A DNA stretch of 64,000 bases from Bacillota bacterium (lineage in GTDB: Bacteria > Bacillota_A > Clostridia > Lachnospirales > Lachnospiraceae), in the NCBI GenBank assembly GCA_023443625.1, contig JAEZTQ010000017.1, positions 62,001 through 126,000 of the forward strand, given 5' to 3'. The notes under the pieces were generated by a model that saw nothing but the letters and a program-made list of their open reading frames with translations, searched no databases and was not told where the DNA came from. A program made the position numbers and the translations under genes. This document shows, one piece after another, positions 40,090 to 50,078 of this stretch. How positions within the stretch are numbered: the stretch's first letter is position 1; the number at the start of each line of letters is the position of its first letter.

Positions 40090-40716
40090 ATGAATGAAGA
40101 TAAAATTATTAATCTAGTACAAAATGAAATTTTACATAGAGATAACTTAAAATCCTATCTTGAATGTATACTATTGATAAGTAAAAAATTAATTAGAACC
40201 TTTAATTTAGGGAAACGCCTATATCTATGCGGAAATGGTGGTAGCAATGCTGATGCCAGTCACATAGCGTCAGAGTTTATTAAGAATTTTATGATAAATC
40301 GCAGATGTAATTTAATAAATAATAATTCAAATCATAATAATATGCTGAGCAGACTTCAATTAGGTCTGCCAGCATTTTCTTTATCTAATGGAGAAAACAT
40401 AACTGCTATTGCCAACGATATGGATTATTCATTAATCTATGCGCAGCAAGTATTTACATATTGTAACAGGGATGATGTATTAATTCTTTTCAGTACATCA
40501 GGAAATTCCGAAAATGTAATTAATGCTGCGAAAACAGCAAAGGAAATGGGCGTATATGCCATTGCTTTTACTGGTGATCAGGATAATAAACTTCAATTAT
40601 TCTGTGATTATGGAGTAAGGGTAGGTTTTCCAACGACTGCACAAATACAAGAAACCTATATGAGTATTATGCATGTCGTTTGTGCTGTTGTGGAACAAAT
40701 AATATTTAATAAATAG
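40090..40716 (+). CDS. SIS-domain sugar isomerase, GmhA-like (sedoheptulose 7-phosphate isomerase)
   Basis: 208-aa SIS protein. Motifs are LCGNGGSNADASHIASEF at the start of the fold and LFSTSGNSENVINAAKTA in the middle, both typical of GmhA, which turns sedoheptulose 7-phosphate into D-glycero-manno-heptose 7-phosphate. A Gram-positive organism has no lipopolysaccharide, so within this cluster the enzyme points to a heptose unit, or a related sugar phosphate, in the product (inference). It lies between the Sfp-type gene and the peptidase-exporter gene with short gaps. Confidence 0.85.
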   Translation: MNEDKIINLVQNEILHRDNLKSYLECILLISKKLIRTFNLGKRLYLCGNGGSNADASHIASEFIKNFMINRRCNLINNNSNHNNMLSRLQLGLPAFSLSNGENITAIANDMDYSLIYAQQVFTYCNRDDVLILFSTSGNSENVINAAKTAKEMGVYAIAFTGDQDNKLQLFCDYGVRVGFPTTAQIQETYMSIMHVVCAVVEQIIFNK

Positions 40717-40725
40717 GAGATTACT

Positions 40726-43700
40726 TTGAAAAAATTAGTATTACTTATACTTACATTGTCCCTATTATTTCAGGTTGTGCCTGTATTGGCAGAAAGTAGA
40801 AAAACCGATGTTGCTGAATGTTTTGAGGATTTTGATAAAATTGTTGAAAAATCACTAAGAAAATCAGGAACACCTGGGGCAGCTATTGCTATTGTAAGCG
40901 GTGAGGAGGTCTATCTACGAAATTATGGGTATGCAGATAAGGATCTAAAGGAATATGTTACTGGGGATACCTTATTTGAGCTAGGTTCCATGAGTAAGGC
41001 TTTTACTGCTCTTGGTATTTTATATTTAGAACATGAAGGTAAATTAAATCTTTCTGATAATGTAAAAGAGTATATCCCATGGCTTGTCTTAAACTATGAC
41101 GGCGAATATAAAGGTCAAAAGATAGACGGGGAAGTACCTATTACCATAGCAGATGCTTTGTATCATACAAGCGGAATTCCTTTTAAATCAATAGGTTATA
41201 TACCAGAAGGTAACGCTGATGATATGCTAGATAAAACTATTCAATCACTGGTTGATACTGATATGGATTTTTACCCAGGTACTAAGTATTCCTATGCCAC
41301 GATTAATTATGATATTTTAGGTCTTATCATTGAAAAGATATCTGGAAAAAGTTATGAAAGCTTTATACGTGATACGGTATTAGTTCCTTTAGGTCTTAAT
41401 AATACCTATCTATATCGGGAGGAAGCTAAAAAGAATGGACAACTGGCATCTGGTTATAAAATACAATTATTCGATGTGGTAAATTATGATGCACCTATAT
41501 ATCGTGGAAATACACCTGCGGGTTATGTAATTTCATCAAGCAGTGATATGGCTCGTTGGATGAAAATACAAATGGGACTTATGGATGTGCCACAGAATTA
41601 TAGATTAATCATTGATAAATCTCATAAGGGTAATAGTACAGTAGCGTCTTCCGGAGATAATTACTATGCTGCAGGATGGAGTGTGAATATTCGAGGGGAG
41701 TCTATTAGCCATGGAGGGTCAAATCCTAATTATTCATCTATGCTAACCATGGATAATGAAAAAAATGTAGGTATATGCATTTTATCGAATCTCAATTCTA
41801 ATGCATCTAGCTATATCTCAGATAACTTTTTTAATTTATTATACAATCGCCGCATAACAAAATATAAAAATGACTCCTATAAGACTTTAGATTTGATATT
41901 CACCATACTTTTTGTTGGATCAATTATCGCATCCTTTATGTTATTGATATTACAAGGTATATCAATCATTGAGATCATAAGGAAAAAGAGAATTAGAGAG
42001 AAGTTAAAGGGTGTCAAAGTTGCTGGTATCATACTTGCAATACCAATCATGGTGTTTTATGGATATTGTATTTACTATTTACCGAATATTTTATTCAACA
42101 GGCTGCCATGGGAAGCAGTGAATGTTTGGGGATCAAAAAGTATTATGTATGGTAGTATTGGTGTTTTTTTTGCAGGGATCCTATTTTTTATCTATGTTCT
42201 TACAACCTTCAATTTTCCTAAATTAAGAGAAAAAAATTATATAACTCTAATTCCATTATCTATCATTAATGGATTAACAAGTGCATTAATTATATTTACA
42301 ATAAACGAATCCTTTAATCGTGATCTTGAATATTCAAACGAACTTTTAATATACTTTATTTTTGCCCTTACTTTTTTTGTATATACCATAAAACTTGTAC
42401 AAGGACGTTTGATTATTATTACTAATGAATTAGCATATGAAAAGCGAATCAATATGATTGACAAGATCATGAATTCTTCTTATCAAGCAATTGAAAAGAT
42501 AGGAAGCTCCCGTATATATTCCGGTTTAAATAATGATACCGGTGCAGTAGCTCAAATACCAGGCATGATTATTCAATTTGCTTCGAATATATTAACCTTA
42601 ATATTCTGTCTGGCCTATTTGCTTTCAAACAGCTTAGCAGCATTTATTGCTTCTATTAGTGTTATTGCTTTAAACGGCTTTATCAGTTTATTAACAAGTC
42701 GCTTGGCATCAAAGTACTGGGAGAAAAATAGAGATATACAAGATGTTTATTTTAATCAGATGTCAGATTTGGTATATGGATTTAAAGAATTGGTCCTAAG
42801 TAAGCTAAGGAAAATAGCTTTTTGGAAGGAAATGAAATATTATTCAAGGCTATCAACAGAGTTATCTAAGGAGGCTGCAGTAAAGTTTCTTAATTTTGGA
42901 ATATATAATACCTTAATGTATAATATTATCTTTGGTGTTGTAGTATTTGCCTTTCCCTTATTTATAATTGGAATCAGTGTGAATGATTTACGAGAAACTT
43001 TATTTATGGTTTTTTACTTGATTGGACCCTTTGGAGCAGTTATGGGGATAATTCCAGGCATCACTCAAGTCAAAGTCAATTTAAAAAGAATTAATAAACT
43101 GATAAATGATTTGGATGAAGTAGCTACAGATTTAATAGAAAACCATATAGTAACTAATTCTACGAAGCCCATCTCTTTGCATCTGGAAGATATCACTTAT
43201 AGTTATGTTACAAAGAATGAAGAAAATGGTGATGTTGATACAGAATTCACACTGGGACCCATCAATTTGGAGATCAAAACAGGTGAAATTATATACATAA
43301 CCGGAGGAAATGGTAGTGGTAAGTCAACGTTAGGCAAATTGATAACAGGGCTATATGCTCATCAAACCGGAGAGATTTACATTAATCAAAAGAATTGTAA
43401 TATCTTAGATTTAAATACTGCTTTTTCTGCTATTTTTAATGATTTCCATTTATTTAATAAATTATATGGAATTGAGATGAGTAATAAGAGAGGTGAAGTA
43501 CATGAATTACTTAAATTGATGAAGCTAGATAAAAAGGTTGTACTGGATGATAATGGGGAGCTCAAATCTTTGAATTTGTCTACTGGACAAAAGAAAAGGC
43601 TTGCTTACATTGTATGCTACCTAGATGATAAACCATTTATATTATTTGATGAATGGGCAGCGGAGCAGGACCCTGAATTCAGACAGTTTTTTTATATGCA

Positions 43701-43818
43701 GTTATTACCTAGGCTTAAAGAAAAAGGGAAGGGTGTTATAGTCATAACCCATGATGACAGATATTTTAATTTAGCAGATAAAATGATTAAATTAGAACAA
43801 GGAGAAATAGTTTCGTAA
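40726..43818 (+). CDS. S12 peptidase-ABC exporter fusion, ZmaM-like D-Asn prodrug peptidase
   Basis: 1030-aa membrane fusion. A signal peptide (residues 1-22) leads into a serine beta-lactamase-fold peptidase (about 30-375): nucleophile S88 and general base K91 in LGSMSKAFT, Y190 in YSYATINYD, and the HGG motif in ISHGGSNPNYS. About five helices follow (385-580), then an ABC exporter half of the SyrD/PvdE cyclic-peptide type with Walker A GGNGSGKST, signature LSTGQKKRLAY and Walker B FILFDEW. Fusions of this order include ZmaM of the zwittermicin cluster, which removes acyl-D-Asn outside the membrane. The start is TTG 40726 with AGGAG upstream. The stop overlaps the NRPS start. Confidence 0.88.
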   Translation: MKKLVLLILTLSLLFQVVPVLAESRKTDVAECFEDFDKIVEKSLRKSGTPGAAIAIVSGEEVYLRNYGYADKDLKEYVTGDTLFELGSMSKAFTALGILYLEHEGKLNLSDNVKEYIPWLVLNYDGEYKGQKIDGEVPITIADALYHTSGIPFKSIGYIPEGNADDMLDKTIQSLVDTDMDFYPGTKYSYATINYDILGLIIEKISGKSYESFIRDTVLVPLGLNNTYLYREEAKKNGQLASGYKIQLFDVVNYDAPIYRGNTPAGYVISSSSDMARWMKIQMGLMDVPQNYRLIIDKSHKGNSTVASSGDNYYAAGWSVNIRGESISHGGSNPNYSSMLTMDNEKNVGICILSNLNSNASSYISDNFFNLLYNRRITKYKNDSYKTLDLIFTILFVGSIIASFMLLILQGISIIEIIRKKRIREKLKGVKVAGIILAIPIMVFYGYCIYYLPNILFNRLPWEAVNVWGSKSIMYGSIGVFFAGILFFIYVLTTFNFPKLREKNYITLIPLSIINGLTSALIIFTINESFNRDLEYSNELLIYFIFALTFFVYTIKLVQGRLIIITNELAYEKRINMIDKIMNSSYQAIEKIGSSRIYSGLNNDTGAVAQIPGMIIQFASNILTLIFCLAYLLSNSLAAFIASISVIALNGFISLLTSRLASKYWEKNRDIQDVYFNQMSDLVYGFKELVLSKLRKIAFWKEMKYYSRLSTELSKEAAVKFLNFGIYNTLMYNIIFGVVVFAFPLFIIGISVNDLRETLFMVFYLIGPFGAVMGIIPGITQVKVNLKRINKLINDLDEVATDLIENHIVTNSTKPISLHLEDITYSYVTKNEENGDVDTEFTLGPINLEIKTGEIIYITGGNGSGKSTLGKLITGLYAHQTGEIYINQKNCNILDLNTAFSAIFNDFHLFNKLYGIEMSNKRGEVHELLKLMKLDKKVVLDDNGELKSLNLSTGQKKRLAYIVCYLDDKPFILFDEWAAEQDPEFRQFFYMQLLPRLKEKGKGVIVITHDDRYFNLADKMIKLEQGEIVS

Positions 43819-46800
43819 TGAATACGTATCCTCTATCAAATGCACAAAAAAGAATATGGTATGCACAAAAAAAATACCAAGCTTCCTCCTTGTTTAATAT
43901 CGGTGGAATTGTAAAAATCAATGGTGAAATAAGGGTGTCTGCATTATCACAAGCCATTACACAAGTGGTTAAGAATAATGTAGCATTAAATCTACAGTTT
44001 AAAGAGGATAACAATCAAGTTTATCAATATATTAGCCAAAAGAAATGTTATGTGGCTTATGCAGATTTTAGTTCCATTGCTGATCCACAAAATTCTTTTG
44101 AAAAGTGGTACAAAAAGCAAGCGCAGATACCATTTGTTATGGTGGAGAGACCATTATATACATTTACAATATTTAAAATATCTAAATCTGTTATGGGATA
44201 TTTTATTAAATTGCACCATATCATTGCAGATGGTTGGTCAATCAAACTTCTTACAGATCAAATTATAAAATCATATGAAGCTATAATAAAAGATGAGTTG
44301 TATGAGGATGAAGAAATCCCTTCCTATATTGATTATGTGATTGAGGAAGAGACATATATTAATTCGGTTTATTTTAATAAAGCAAAAGATTATTGGAATC
44401 ATATGTTTTCACTTCTTCCAGAGTTGCCGACTGCTTTACATAATAAATTGAATGGACAAAGAATATCCTTTGTCATAGAAGATATTCTCTTTAATAAGAT
44501 AGATAACTATATAAAAGAACAGGGTATAACAATTAACACTTTTTTTGTTGGTATTTATTTATTATATGAATATAAAAAGTATGGTAAAAAAGATATAATT
44601 CTAGGAACTCCTTTACTTGGTAGATCAGGCAAAAAAGAAAGGCAAACTTTCGGTACTTTTACGAATACAATGCCATACCGGTATGTTATAAATAATAATG
44701 AATTGATTTCTGAGATGATGCAGGAAGTATCTTCTGACCTAAAGAGTTGTTATATCAATCAAAAGTATCCATATAATTTACTTGTTGATGAATTGAAACT
44801 TCATGAAAATGGTATTGATCGATTATATAATGTTTGTATCAATTACTATAACACAATTATTAATACAAGTATTGATGGTTTATCCATTGAAAATACAGAG
44901 TTTTATAATGGAGAGCAAGACTATGGACTACAGATTATATTAAGACATTGGGATGGTGTGAAGCTACAGTTGGACTTTGACTATCAGACAGCTGTTTATT
45001 CAGAGAAGCAGATTAATGAGATGCATAACCAGTTAATGATTTTAATAAATCAAATATTAAATGAAGATTTGTTAAAGGTTAGTAATGTCCTTCTATTAAC
45101 CCAAGATGAAAAGCATAAGGTGATTTATGAGTTTAACAATACAAAAACTAATTACCCTTCAAACAAAACTTGGCTTGACTTGTTCGAGGGCATAATAAAA
45201 AGCACCCCAAATAAAACTGCAATATCGAAAAATTCAAAATATTTCACATACCAAGAGCTTGATTTTAAAGCAAATTGTTTAGCTCATCATTTACAAAAAA
45301 TTGGAGTTCAAACCAATACCATTGTCGGAGCGTTAATTGAGCATGATATGGAAAGTATAGTAGCAATCCTGGCAATTATGAAATGTGGTGCTACTTATCT
45401 GCCAATTGATGTAAATAGTCCTTTAAATAGAACAAAAGATATAATAATAAGCTCTGGTGCAAAATTCCTGATTGTTAACGATGAAAGTATAGATGATTTT
45501 AAAGGTATCGTTATATCTCTTAAAGAAATAAATACTATTAGCAATGCACCCAGCAATATAAATTTATGTAAACCGTCTGATACCGCTTATATGATATTTA
45601 CATCAGGCTCCACAGGTATACCCAAAGGTGTTATGGTAAGTCATAAAAACCTAATGAACTATTTGTGCTGGGCAAAAAAGACCTATGTTAAGAGTGAAAA
45701 TGAAGTGTTTGCCTTATATTCGTCCTTTGCTTTTGATTTTACTATGACATCGATTTTTCTACCACTAATTAGTGGTGGTGAAGTAAGGGTTTATGATAAT
45801 GCTAGAGATGAAAATGTATTTGAAAAAATTATTAATGATAAGAAAGCTACCATTGTAAAAATTACACCTTCCCATATTCCTCTTATCAATGATCTTGCTA
45901 TTAACAATTCTACTATTCATACATATGTTATTGGTGGTGAAAATTTAAAAGTAGAATCCTGTAGAAGATTATATGAGCATTTCAATAAAAGTGTAGATAT
46001 TTACAATGAGTACGGTCCTACAGAAGCGACAGTAGGTTGTATGATTTATCTGTATAATTATGAAAAAGACAATAATGATTCTATTCCCATTGGGAGACCC
46101 ATAGATAATACACAAATCTATTTATTGGATGAGAAGTTACTTCCTGTACCAAATAATACAATGGGTGAAGTATATATAAGTGGGGATAGTCTTTCAAAGG
46201 GATATTATAATTTATTAGACGAAACAAATAAGAGATTTATCAAAAACCCGTATAGAAGCGGTGATATTATGTACAAAACTGGAGATATAGCATACCGTAA
46301 TAATGAAGGAATACTTGTTTTCAGTGGCCGCTGCGATGATGAAATAAAGATACGGGGAAACAGGGTAAATTTATCAGAGATTGAACACAAAATCCTATCA
46401 AGTGGTATGGCAGAAGATGCGGTTGTTATTCCGGTTAACTGTGACAATGATAGCATACAGTTGTGTGCTTATATATTACAAAATGGCAAGTATAATTTGG
46501 AAACGCTTAAAGAGTATTTAGTATCCTGTTTGCCAATATATATGCTACCTCAATTTTATGTAAGTATGAGCAAGCTCCCTCTCACAATAAATGGAAAAAT
46601 AGATAGAGGTAAACTACCTAATCCTCTAAATCACTATCAGGATAAAAATGAAATAAATAAAGAAAAGTCATCCCAGATTGAGATATTGATTACAGCAATA
46701 AGCAGTGTAATTACTGATATAAATATAAACTCTGATGATAATTTTTATGCTTTAGGCGGCGACTCCATCAAAGCGATACAAATCTCGTCACGATTGAATG

Positions 46801-48191
46801 AGAAAGGTTATGAACTTACTGTCAGAGATATTCTAACTAATCCAGTAATAAATCAAATGATTGATTTTATGAAAATCAAATCTGATAAAAAAATAGAACA
46901 AAGTATATGCAGTGGTGAAATCATGAAAACGCCTATTATTTCATGGTTTTTTGAAGAGAATTTTAAAGATGAAGGTCATTACAATCAATCAATATTACTG
47001 GAATTAAAACAAGGACTATCAATAAAACTATTAAATGAGATGTTCCTAGAGCTCATTAAACTTCATGATGCGTTACGAATTAACTACGATAAGAGAAATG
47101 ATAATTTATATTATAACAATAATCATTTGAGCAATCATTCTATTGTAAATGTGGTTCATCAGCCAAATGAGCAATCAGTAGATTTATCTAGTATCATAAA
47201 AATGAATATTAATCATAACTTTGACTTGGAAAAGGATCTCTTAATCAGGCCATATTCGATTTTTATAGCTGAAAAGAACTATTTATATATTACTGCCCAT
47301 CATTTAGTTGTTGATGGAGTATCATGGAGAATTATCTTAGAAGATATAGAGTCATTATTACGCAATCTCCAGCAAGGGAAAACAGTTCAAATGCCAGAGA
47401 AAACCTTATCCTTTGTAGAATATGCAAAAGAGTATAATAGATGGGCAGAAAACCTACAGATTAACGATATATACTGGCGTAAAGTATATGAATATTCTAC
47501 TATGAAGTTACAGACACATCTGAGCAAAGCAACCTATGGACAAATAAAAAAATTACAATTTCAACTAGATAAATCAGATACGCAACTATTTCTGAGCAAA
47601 GCAAATGAGTTATATAACACAACACCCAATGAATTACTCGTGATTGCCCTATCCTTTACAATAAAGGAATTATACCATACAAATGAAATGGTAATTGAAG
47701 TGGAAAGGCACGGACGGGATATTTTAAAAGATATGAATATGAATCGAACAGTAGGTTGGTTTACAAATATGTTTCCCCTACATATCCAAATCCCCTCTAC
47801 TTGTTTCATAAATCAAATGAAATCAATGAAAGAGCAATTTAAAGATGCATGGCAAAAGGGTTATGAGCATGGAATTGTGAAGTATATTAAAAAGCAACCA
47901 TATACAAGGAAAAAACTAAAACATATCAGTTTAAATTATTTGGGCGAATACACCGAACAAAAAAATGATTATTTTACTCTAAAAAAATTGTCCTTTGAAA
48001 GTGATGTGAGTTCAAATAATGAAATACCCTTTTGTATTGACGTAAATGCGATCATTTATGATATGCAATTAAATGTTTCTATAGCATATTTTGATGACCC
48101 GGAAAATAATGAAACACCCGACAATATATTTGCCTGCTTCAAAAAGCATTTCATCAATATTTTAGAGCACCAAAATAAACTGATAGTCTGA
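43818..48191 (+). CDS. Single-module NRPS, C-A-T-E, predicted to load Asn and epimerise it to D-Asn
   Basis: 1457-aa synthetase. Condensation domain 1-430 (HHIIADG, 133-139), probably a starter C domain that acylates with a fatty acid. Adenylation domain 450-935 (FTSGSTGIPKG; NEYGPTEAT; YKTGD; NGKIDR). Carrier domain 950-1020 with S983 in LGGDSIKA. Epimerisation domain 1035-1457 (HHLVVDGVSW at 1161-1170, VERHGRD, TVGWFTNMFPL, NYLGEY). Specificity residues D640, F641, T644, K681, V704, G706, E731, V739, G740, K927 read DFTKVGEVGK; the known Asn code is DLTKLGEVGK. There is no thioesterase, so the acyl-D-Asn must be passed on to another protein. Alignment by eye; Asp is possible. Confidence 0.93.
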   Translation: MNTYPLSNAQKRIWYAQKKYQASSLFNIGGIVKINGEIRVSALSQAITQVVKNNVALNLQFKEDNNQVYQYISQKKCYVAYADFSSIADPQNSFEKWYKKQAQIPFVMVERPLYTFTIFKISKSVMGYFIKLHHIIADGWSIKLLTDQIIKSYEAIIKDELYEDEEIPSYIDYVIEEETYINSVYFNKAKDYWNHMFSLLPELPTALHNKLNGQRISFVIEDILFNKIDNYIKEQGITINTFFVGIYLLYEYKKYGKKDIILGTPLLGRSGKKERQTFGTFTNTMPYRYVINNNELISEMMQEVSSDLKSCYINQKYPYNLLVDELKLHENGIDRLYNVCINYYNTIINTSIDGLSIENTEFYNGEQDYGLQIILRHWDGVKLQLDFDYQTAVYSEKQINEMHNQLMILINQILNEDLLKVSNVLLLTQDEKHKVIYEFNNTKTNYPSNKTWLDLFEGIIKSTPNKTAISKNSKYFTYQELDFKANCLAHHLQKIGVQTNTIVGALIEHDMESIVAILAIMKCGATYLPIDVNSPLNRTKDIIISSGAKFLIVNDESIDDFKGIVISLKEINTISNAPSNINLCKPSDTAYMIFTSGSTGIPKGVMVSHKNLMNYLCWAKKTYVKSENEVFALYSSFAFDFTMTSIFLPLISGGEVRVYDNARDENVFEKIINDKKATIVKITPSHIPLINDLAINNSTIHTYVIGGENLKVESCRRLYEHFNKSVDIYNEYGPTEATVGCMIYLYNYEKDNNDSIPIGRPIDNTQIYLLDEKLLPVPNNTMGEVYISGDSLSKGYYNLLDETNKRFIKNPYRSGDIMYKTGDIAYRNNEGILVFSGRCDDEIKIRGNRVNLSEIEHKILSSGMAEDAVVIPVNCDNDSIQLCAYILQNGKYNLETLKEYLVSCLPIYMLPQFYVSMSKLPLTINGKIDRGKLPNPLNHYQDKNEINKEKSSQIEILITAISSVITDININSDDNFYALGGDSIKAIQISSRLNEKGYELTVRDILTNPVINQMIDFMKIKSDKKIEQSICSGEIMKTPIISWFFEENFKDEGHYNQSILLELKQGLSIKLLNEMFLELIKLHDALRINYDKRNDNLYYNNNHLSNHSIVNVVHQPNEQSVDLSSIIKMNINHNFDLEKDLLIRPYSIFIAEKNYLYITAHHLVVDGVSWRIILEDIESLLRNLQQGKTVQMPEKTLSFVEYAKEYNRWAENLQINDIYWRKVYEYSTMKLQTHLSKATYGQIKKLQFQLDKSDTQLFLSKANELYNTTPNELLVIALSFTIKELYHTNEMVIEVERHGRDILKDMNMNRTVGWFTNMFPLHIQIPSTCFINQMKSMKEQFKDAWQKGYEHGIVKYIKKQPYTRKKLKHISLNYLGEYTEQKNDYFTLKKLSFESDVSSNNEIPFCIDVNAIIYDMQLNVSIAYFDDPENNETPDNIFACFKKHFINILEHQNKLIV

Positions 48192-48208
48192 TTAAGTATA
48201 GGTGAGTT

Positions 48209-48847
48209 ATGATATGCATTATGTGTGCTTTGGATATAGAGTATAGTAATATAAAAAGATATTTTAATATAGATAAGGAATTTGCGCTAGACGAGAATTG
48301 TCAAATATCTGAATGCAATAGTGGTAAATTCATTATTGTAAAATCCGGTGTGGGTAAAGAGTTGGCTGGCAGCTATACGGTATATGTAATTAATAAATAT
48401 AGTAACATTTCACATATTTTATCTACTGGTATTGCAGGAGCTTTAGCACCAAATTTGAATATTGGTGATATTGTAATAGGTGATACTATTCTTGATTATG
48501 CAAATAGCGATATAATTAAGGAGTATACATATATAACAGATAATAATTTATATATTAAAGTATCAAAAAGTATAAGCAGTACATTACATGTAGGAAAAAT
48601 ACTGTCCAGTGATATATTGCTGAACAATAGTATTGTTAAGGAAAGGCTTTATAATAATTATAACGTTTTATGTGTGGAAATGGAAAGTGCCGGAGTTGTA
48701 AGTGAATGTATAAAAAATAATATTTTATTTACACCAGTAAAAATAATAAGCGATTTAGCTGATGATAGAGCAATAATTTCAATGGTAAGAGTACAGAGCA
48801 AGATTACAGATAGTTTGGGGCAGTTATTTTATACGTGTATGGGTTGA
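48209..48847 (+). CDS. Nucleosidase/nucleoside phosphorylase family protein
   Basis: 212-aa member of the PNP/UDP phosphorylase superfamily, closest in length to MTA/SAH nucleosidases. Motifs: MICIMCALDIEYSNIKRYF at the start, VKSGVGKELAG, STGIAGALAPNLNIGDIVIG, and the base-binding glutamates in CVEMESAGVV. It could cleave adenosyl by-products of the radical SAM enzymes in the cluster (5'-deoxyadenosine, S-adenosylhomocysteine), or act on a nucleoside intermediate of the product. AGGTGAG precedes the ATG. Confidence 0.82.
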   Translation: MICIMCALDIEYSNIKRYFNIDKEFALDENCQISECNSGKFIIVKSGVGKELAGSYTVYVINKYSNISHILSTGIAGALAPNLNIGDIVIGDTILDYANSDIIKEYTYITDNNLYIKVSKSISSTLHVGKILSSDILLNNSIVKERLYNNYNVLCVEMESAGVVSECIKNNILFTPVKIISDLADDRAIISMVRVQSKITDSLGQLFYTCMG

Positions 48848-48986
48848 GTGATTATTATTCAACTTAAATCAACATCAAAATATCAGCTTTTTACTAAATA
48901 TAATTCAGACACATAAACAGCATTATACTTTCTTAACTAATAAATTGTTATACAATTAATCGAAGGTAATTGGTATAGGTTAGAAT

Positions 48987-50060
48987 ATGAATGATAAATA
49001 TTATATATTTTCCCCATTTATTAGAGTGAACCCAAAGATAAAAAACGGGTTAATTAATTATTTAACTAGGCGATTAGAAGTTGTTAATGATACTGAAATG
49101 GCGATATTAAAATTTTGTACTCAGCCTCGCAGTTTACAGAATATAGAATTGGATTTTTCAAATCCATCCAGATTGATACATAGGCTTTTGATTTTAGAAT
49201 CTGGAATGGAATGGAAAATTAATCGAGTTAGGCAATTAGAAATTGAAACAACAACAATTTGTAATTGGAAGTGCAAATACTGTCCCAATCACATTTATAC
49301 ACAGAAGCGTAATATAATGAGTTTAGACTTATTTGAAGAAATTATTTGTAAGGCTAAAAACTACGGCTACTTAAAATGGGTGACACTTCATGCATATAAC
49401 GAACCAACAATCGATCCTCATTTTATTCAAAGAATTAACATATTAAAGAAATACGATATGAAGCTGGTTCTTTATACAAATGGAACTGGATTGAATGAAT
49501 CATCGCTGTTATATTTGAAAGATTCAAAAGTTTTACGAAATATTGTATTTAATCTACCAACAACCTGCCCAGATGACTTCTATTATCTTACACAATACAA
49601 AGATTTAGATAAGGTTATACGTAATATAAAAATGGCTGTACAGTTAAATATTAATACTAAAATATCAGTACAGGGTACAGTTGAACAGCAAATCAAGGGA
49701 ATACAGTCGATCAAAACGGTATTTCCAAATATTGAATGTGTCTCACACGCCTCATTTGATCGGGCAGGTATTATTAAAAATGAAATTAATAAAAATATTC
49801 ATAATGATGAGCGCTTTTTAAGTGGCTGTGGTTTTATACTTAGTGTATTACATATCGCTTATAACGGCGACTGCTATTTGTGCATTGAAGATTATCATAA
49901 GAAAATAGTATATGGAAATATAAGAAATGCAACTATAGAGGATCTTATGAATAGCAATAAATTTATTCAAATAAAAAAAATTGTCTGGGGAAATATTGAG
50001 GCACCAAATGATTATCCTTGTAGGCAGTGTATTGTAATGAATAATATCATGCATACCTAG
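48987..50060 (+). CDS. Radical SAM/SPASM enzyme, copy A
   Basis: 357-aa radical SAM enzyme. The 4Fe-4S cluster that binds SAM uses C92, C96 and C99 in ICNWKCKYCPN. The C-terminal SPASM/twitch region (about 275-350) has SGCGFILS, GDCYLCIEDYH and YPCRQCIVM, giving ligands for one or two extra clusters. It is related over its whole length to the protein encoded at 52235-53326. Each is followed by a BtrH-like gene. The reaction is unknown; butirosin's BtrN shows that SPASM/twitch enzymes oxidise sugar alcohols, while others modify peptides. Confidence 0.87.
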   Translation: MNDKYYIFSPFIRVNPKIKNGLINYLTRRLEVVNDTEMAILKFCTQPRSLQNIELDFSNPSRLIHRLLILESGMEWKINRVRQLEIETTTICNWKCKYCPNHIYTQKRNIMSLDLFEEIICKAKNYGYLKWVTLHAYNEPTIDPHFIQRINILKKYDMKLVLYTNGTGLNESSLLYLKDSKVLRNIVFNLPTTCPDDFYYLTQYKDLDKVIRNIKMAVQLNINTKISVQGTVEQQIKGIQSIKTVFPNIECVSHASFDRAGIIKNEINKNIHNDERFLSGCGFILSVLHIAYNGDCYLCIEDYHKKIVYGNIRNATIEDLMNSNKFIQIKKIVWGNIEAPNDYPCRQCIVMNNIMHT

Positions 50061-50078
50061 AGATTGTATTGAGGGCTA

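Noticed and set aside
40726..43818. Reading the serine hydrolase part as a beta-lactamase resistance gene
   Set aside because: The signal peptide, membrane helices, fused exporter and adjacent D-Asn-type NRPS fit a prodrug-cleaving peptidase better than an antibiotic-degrading enzyme.
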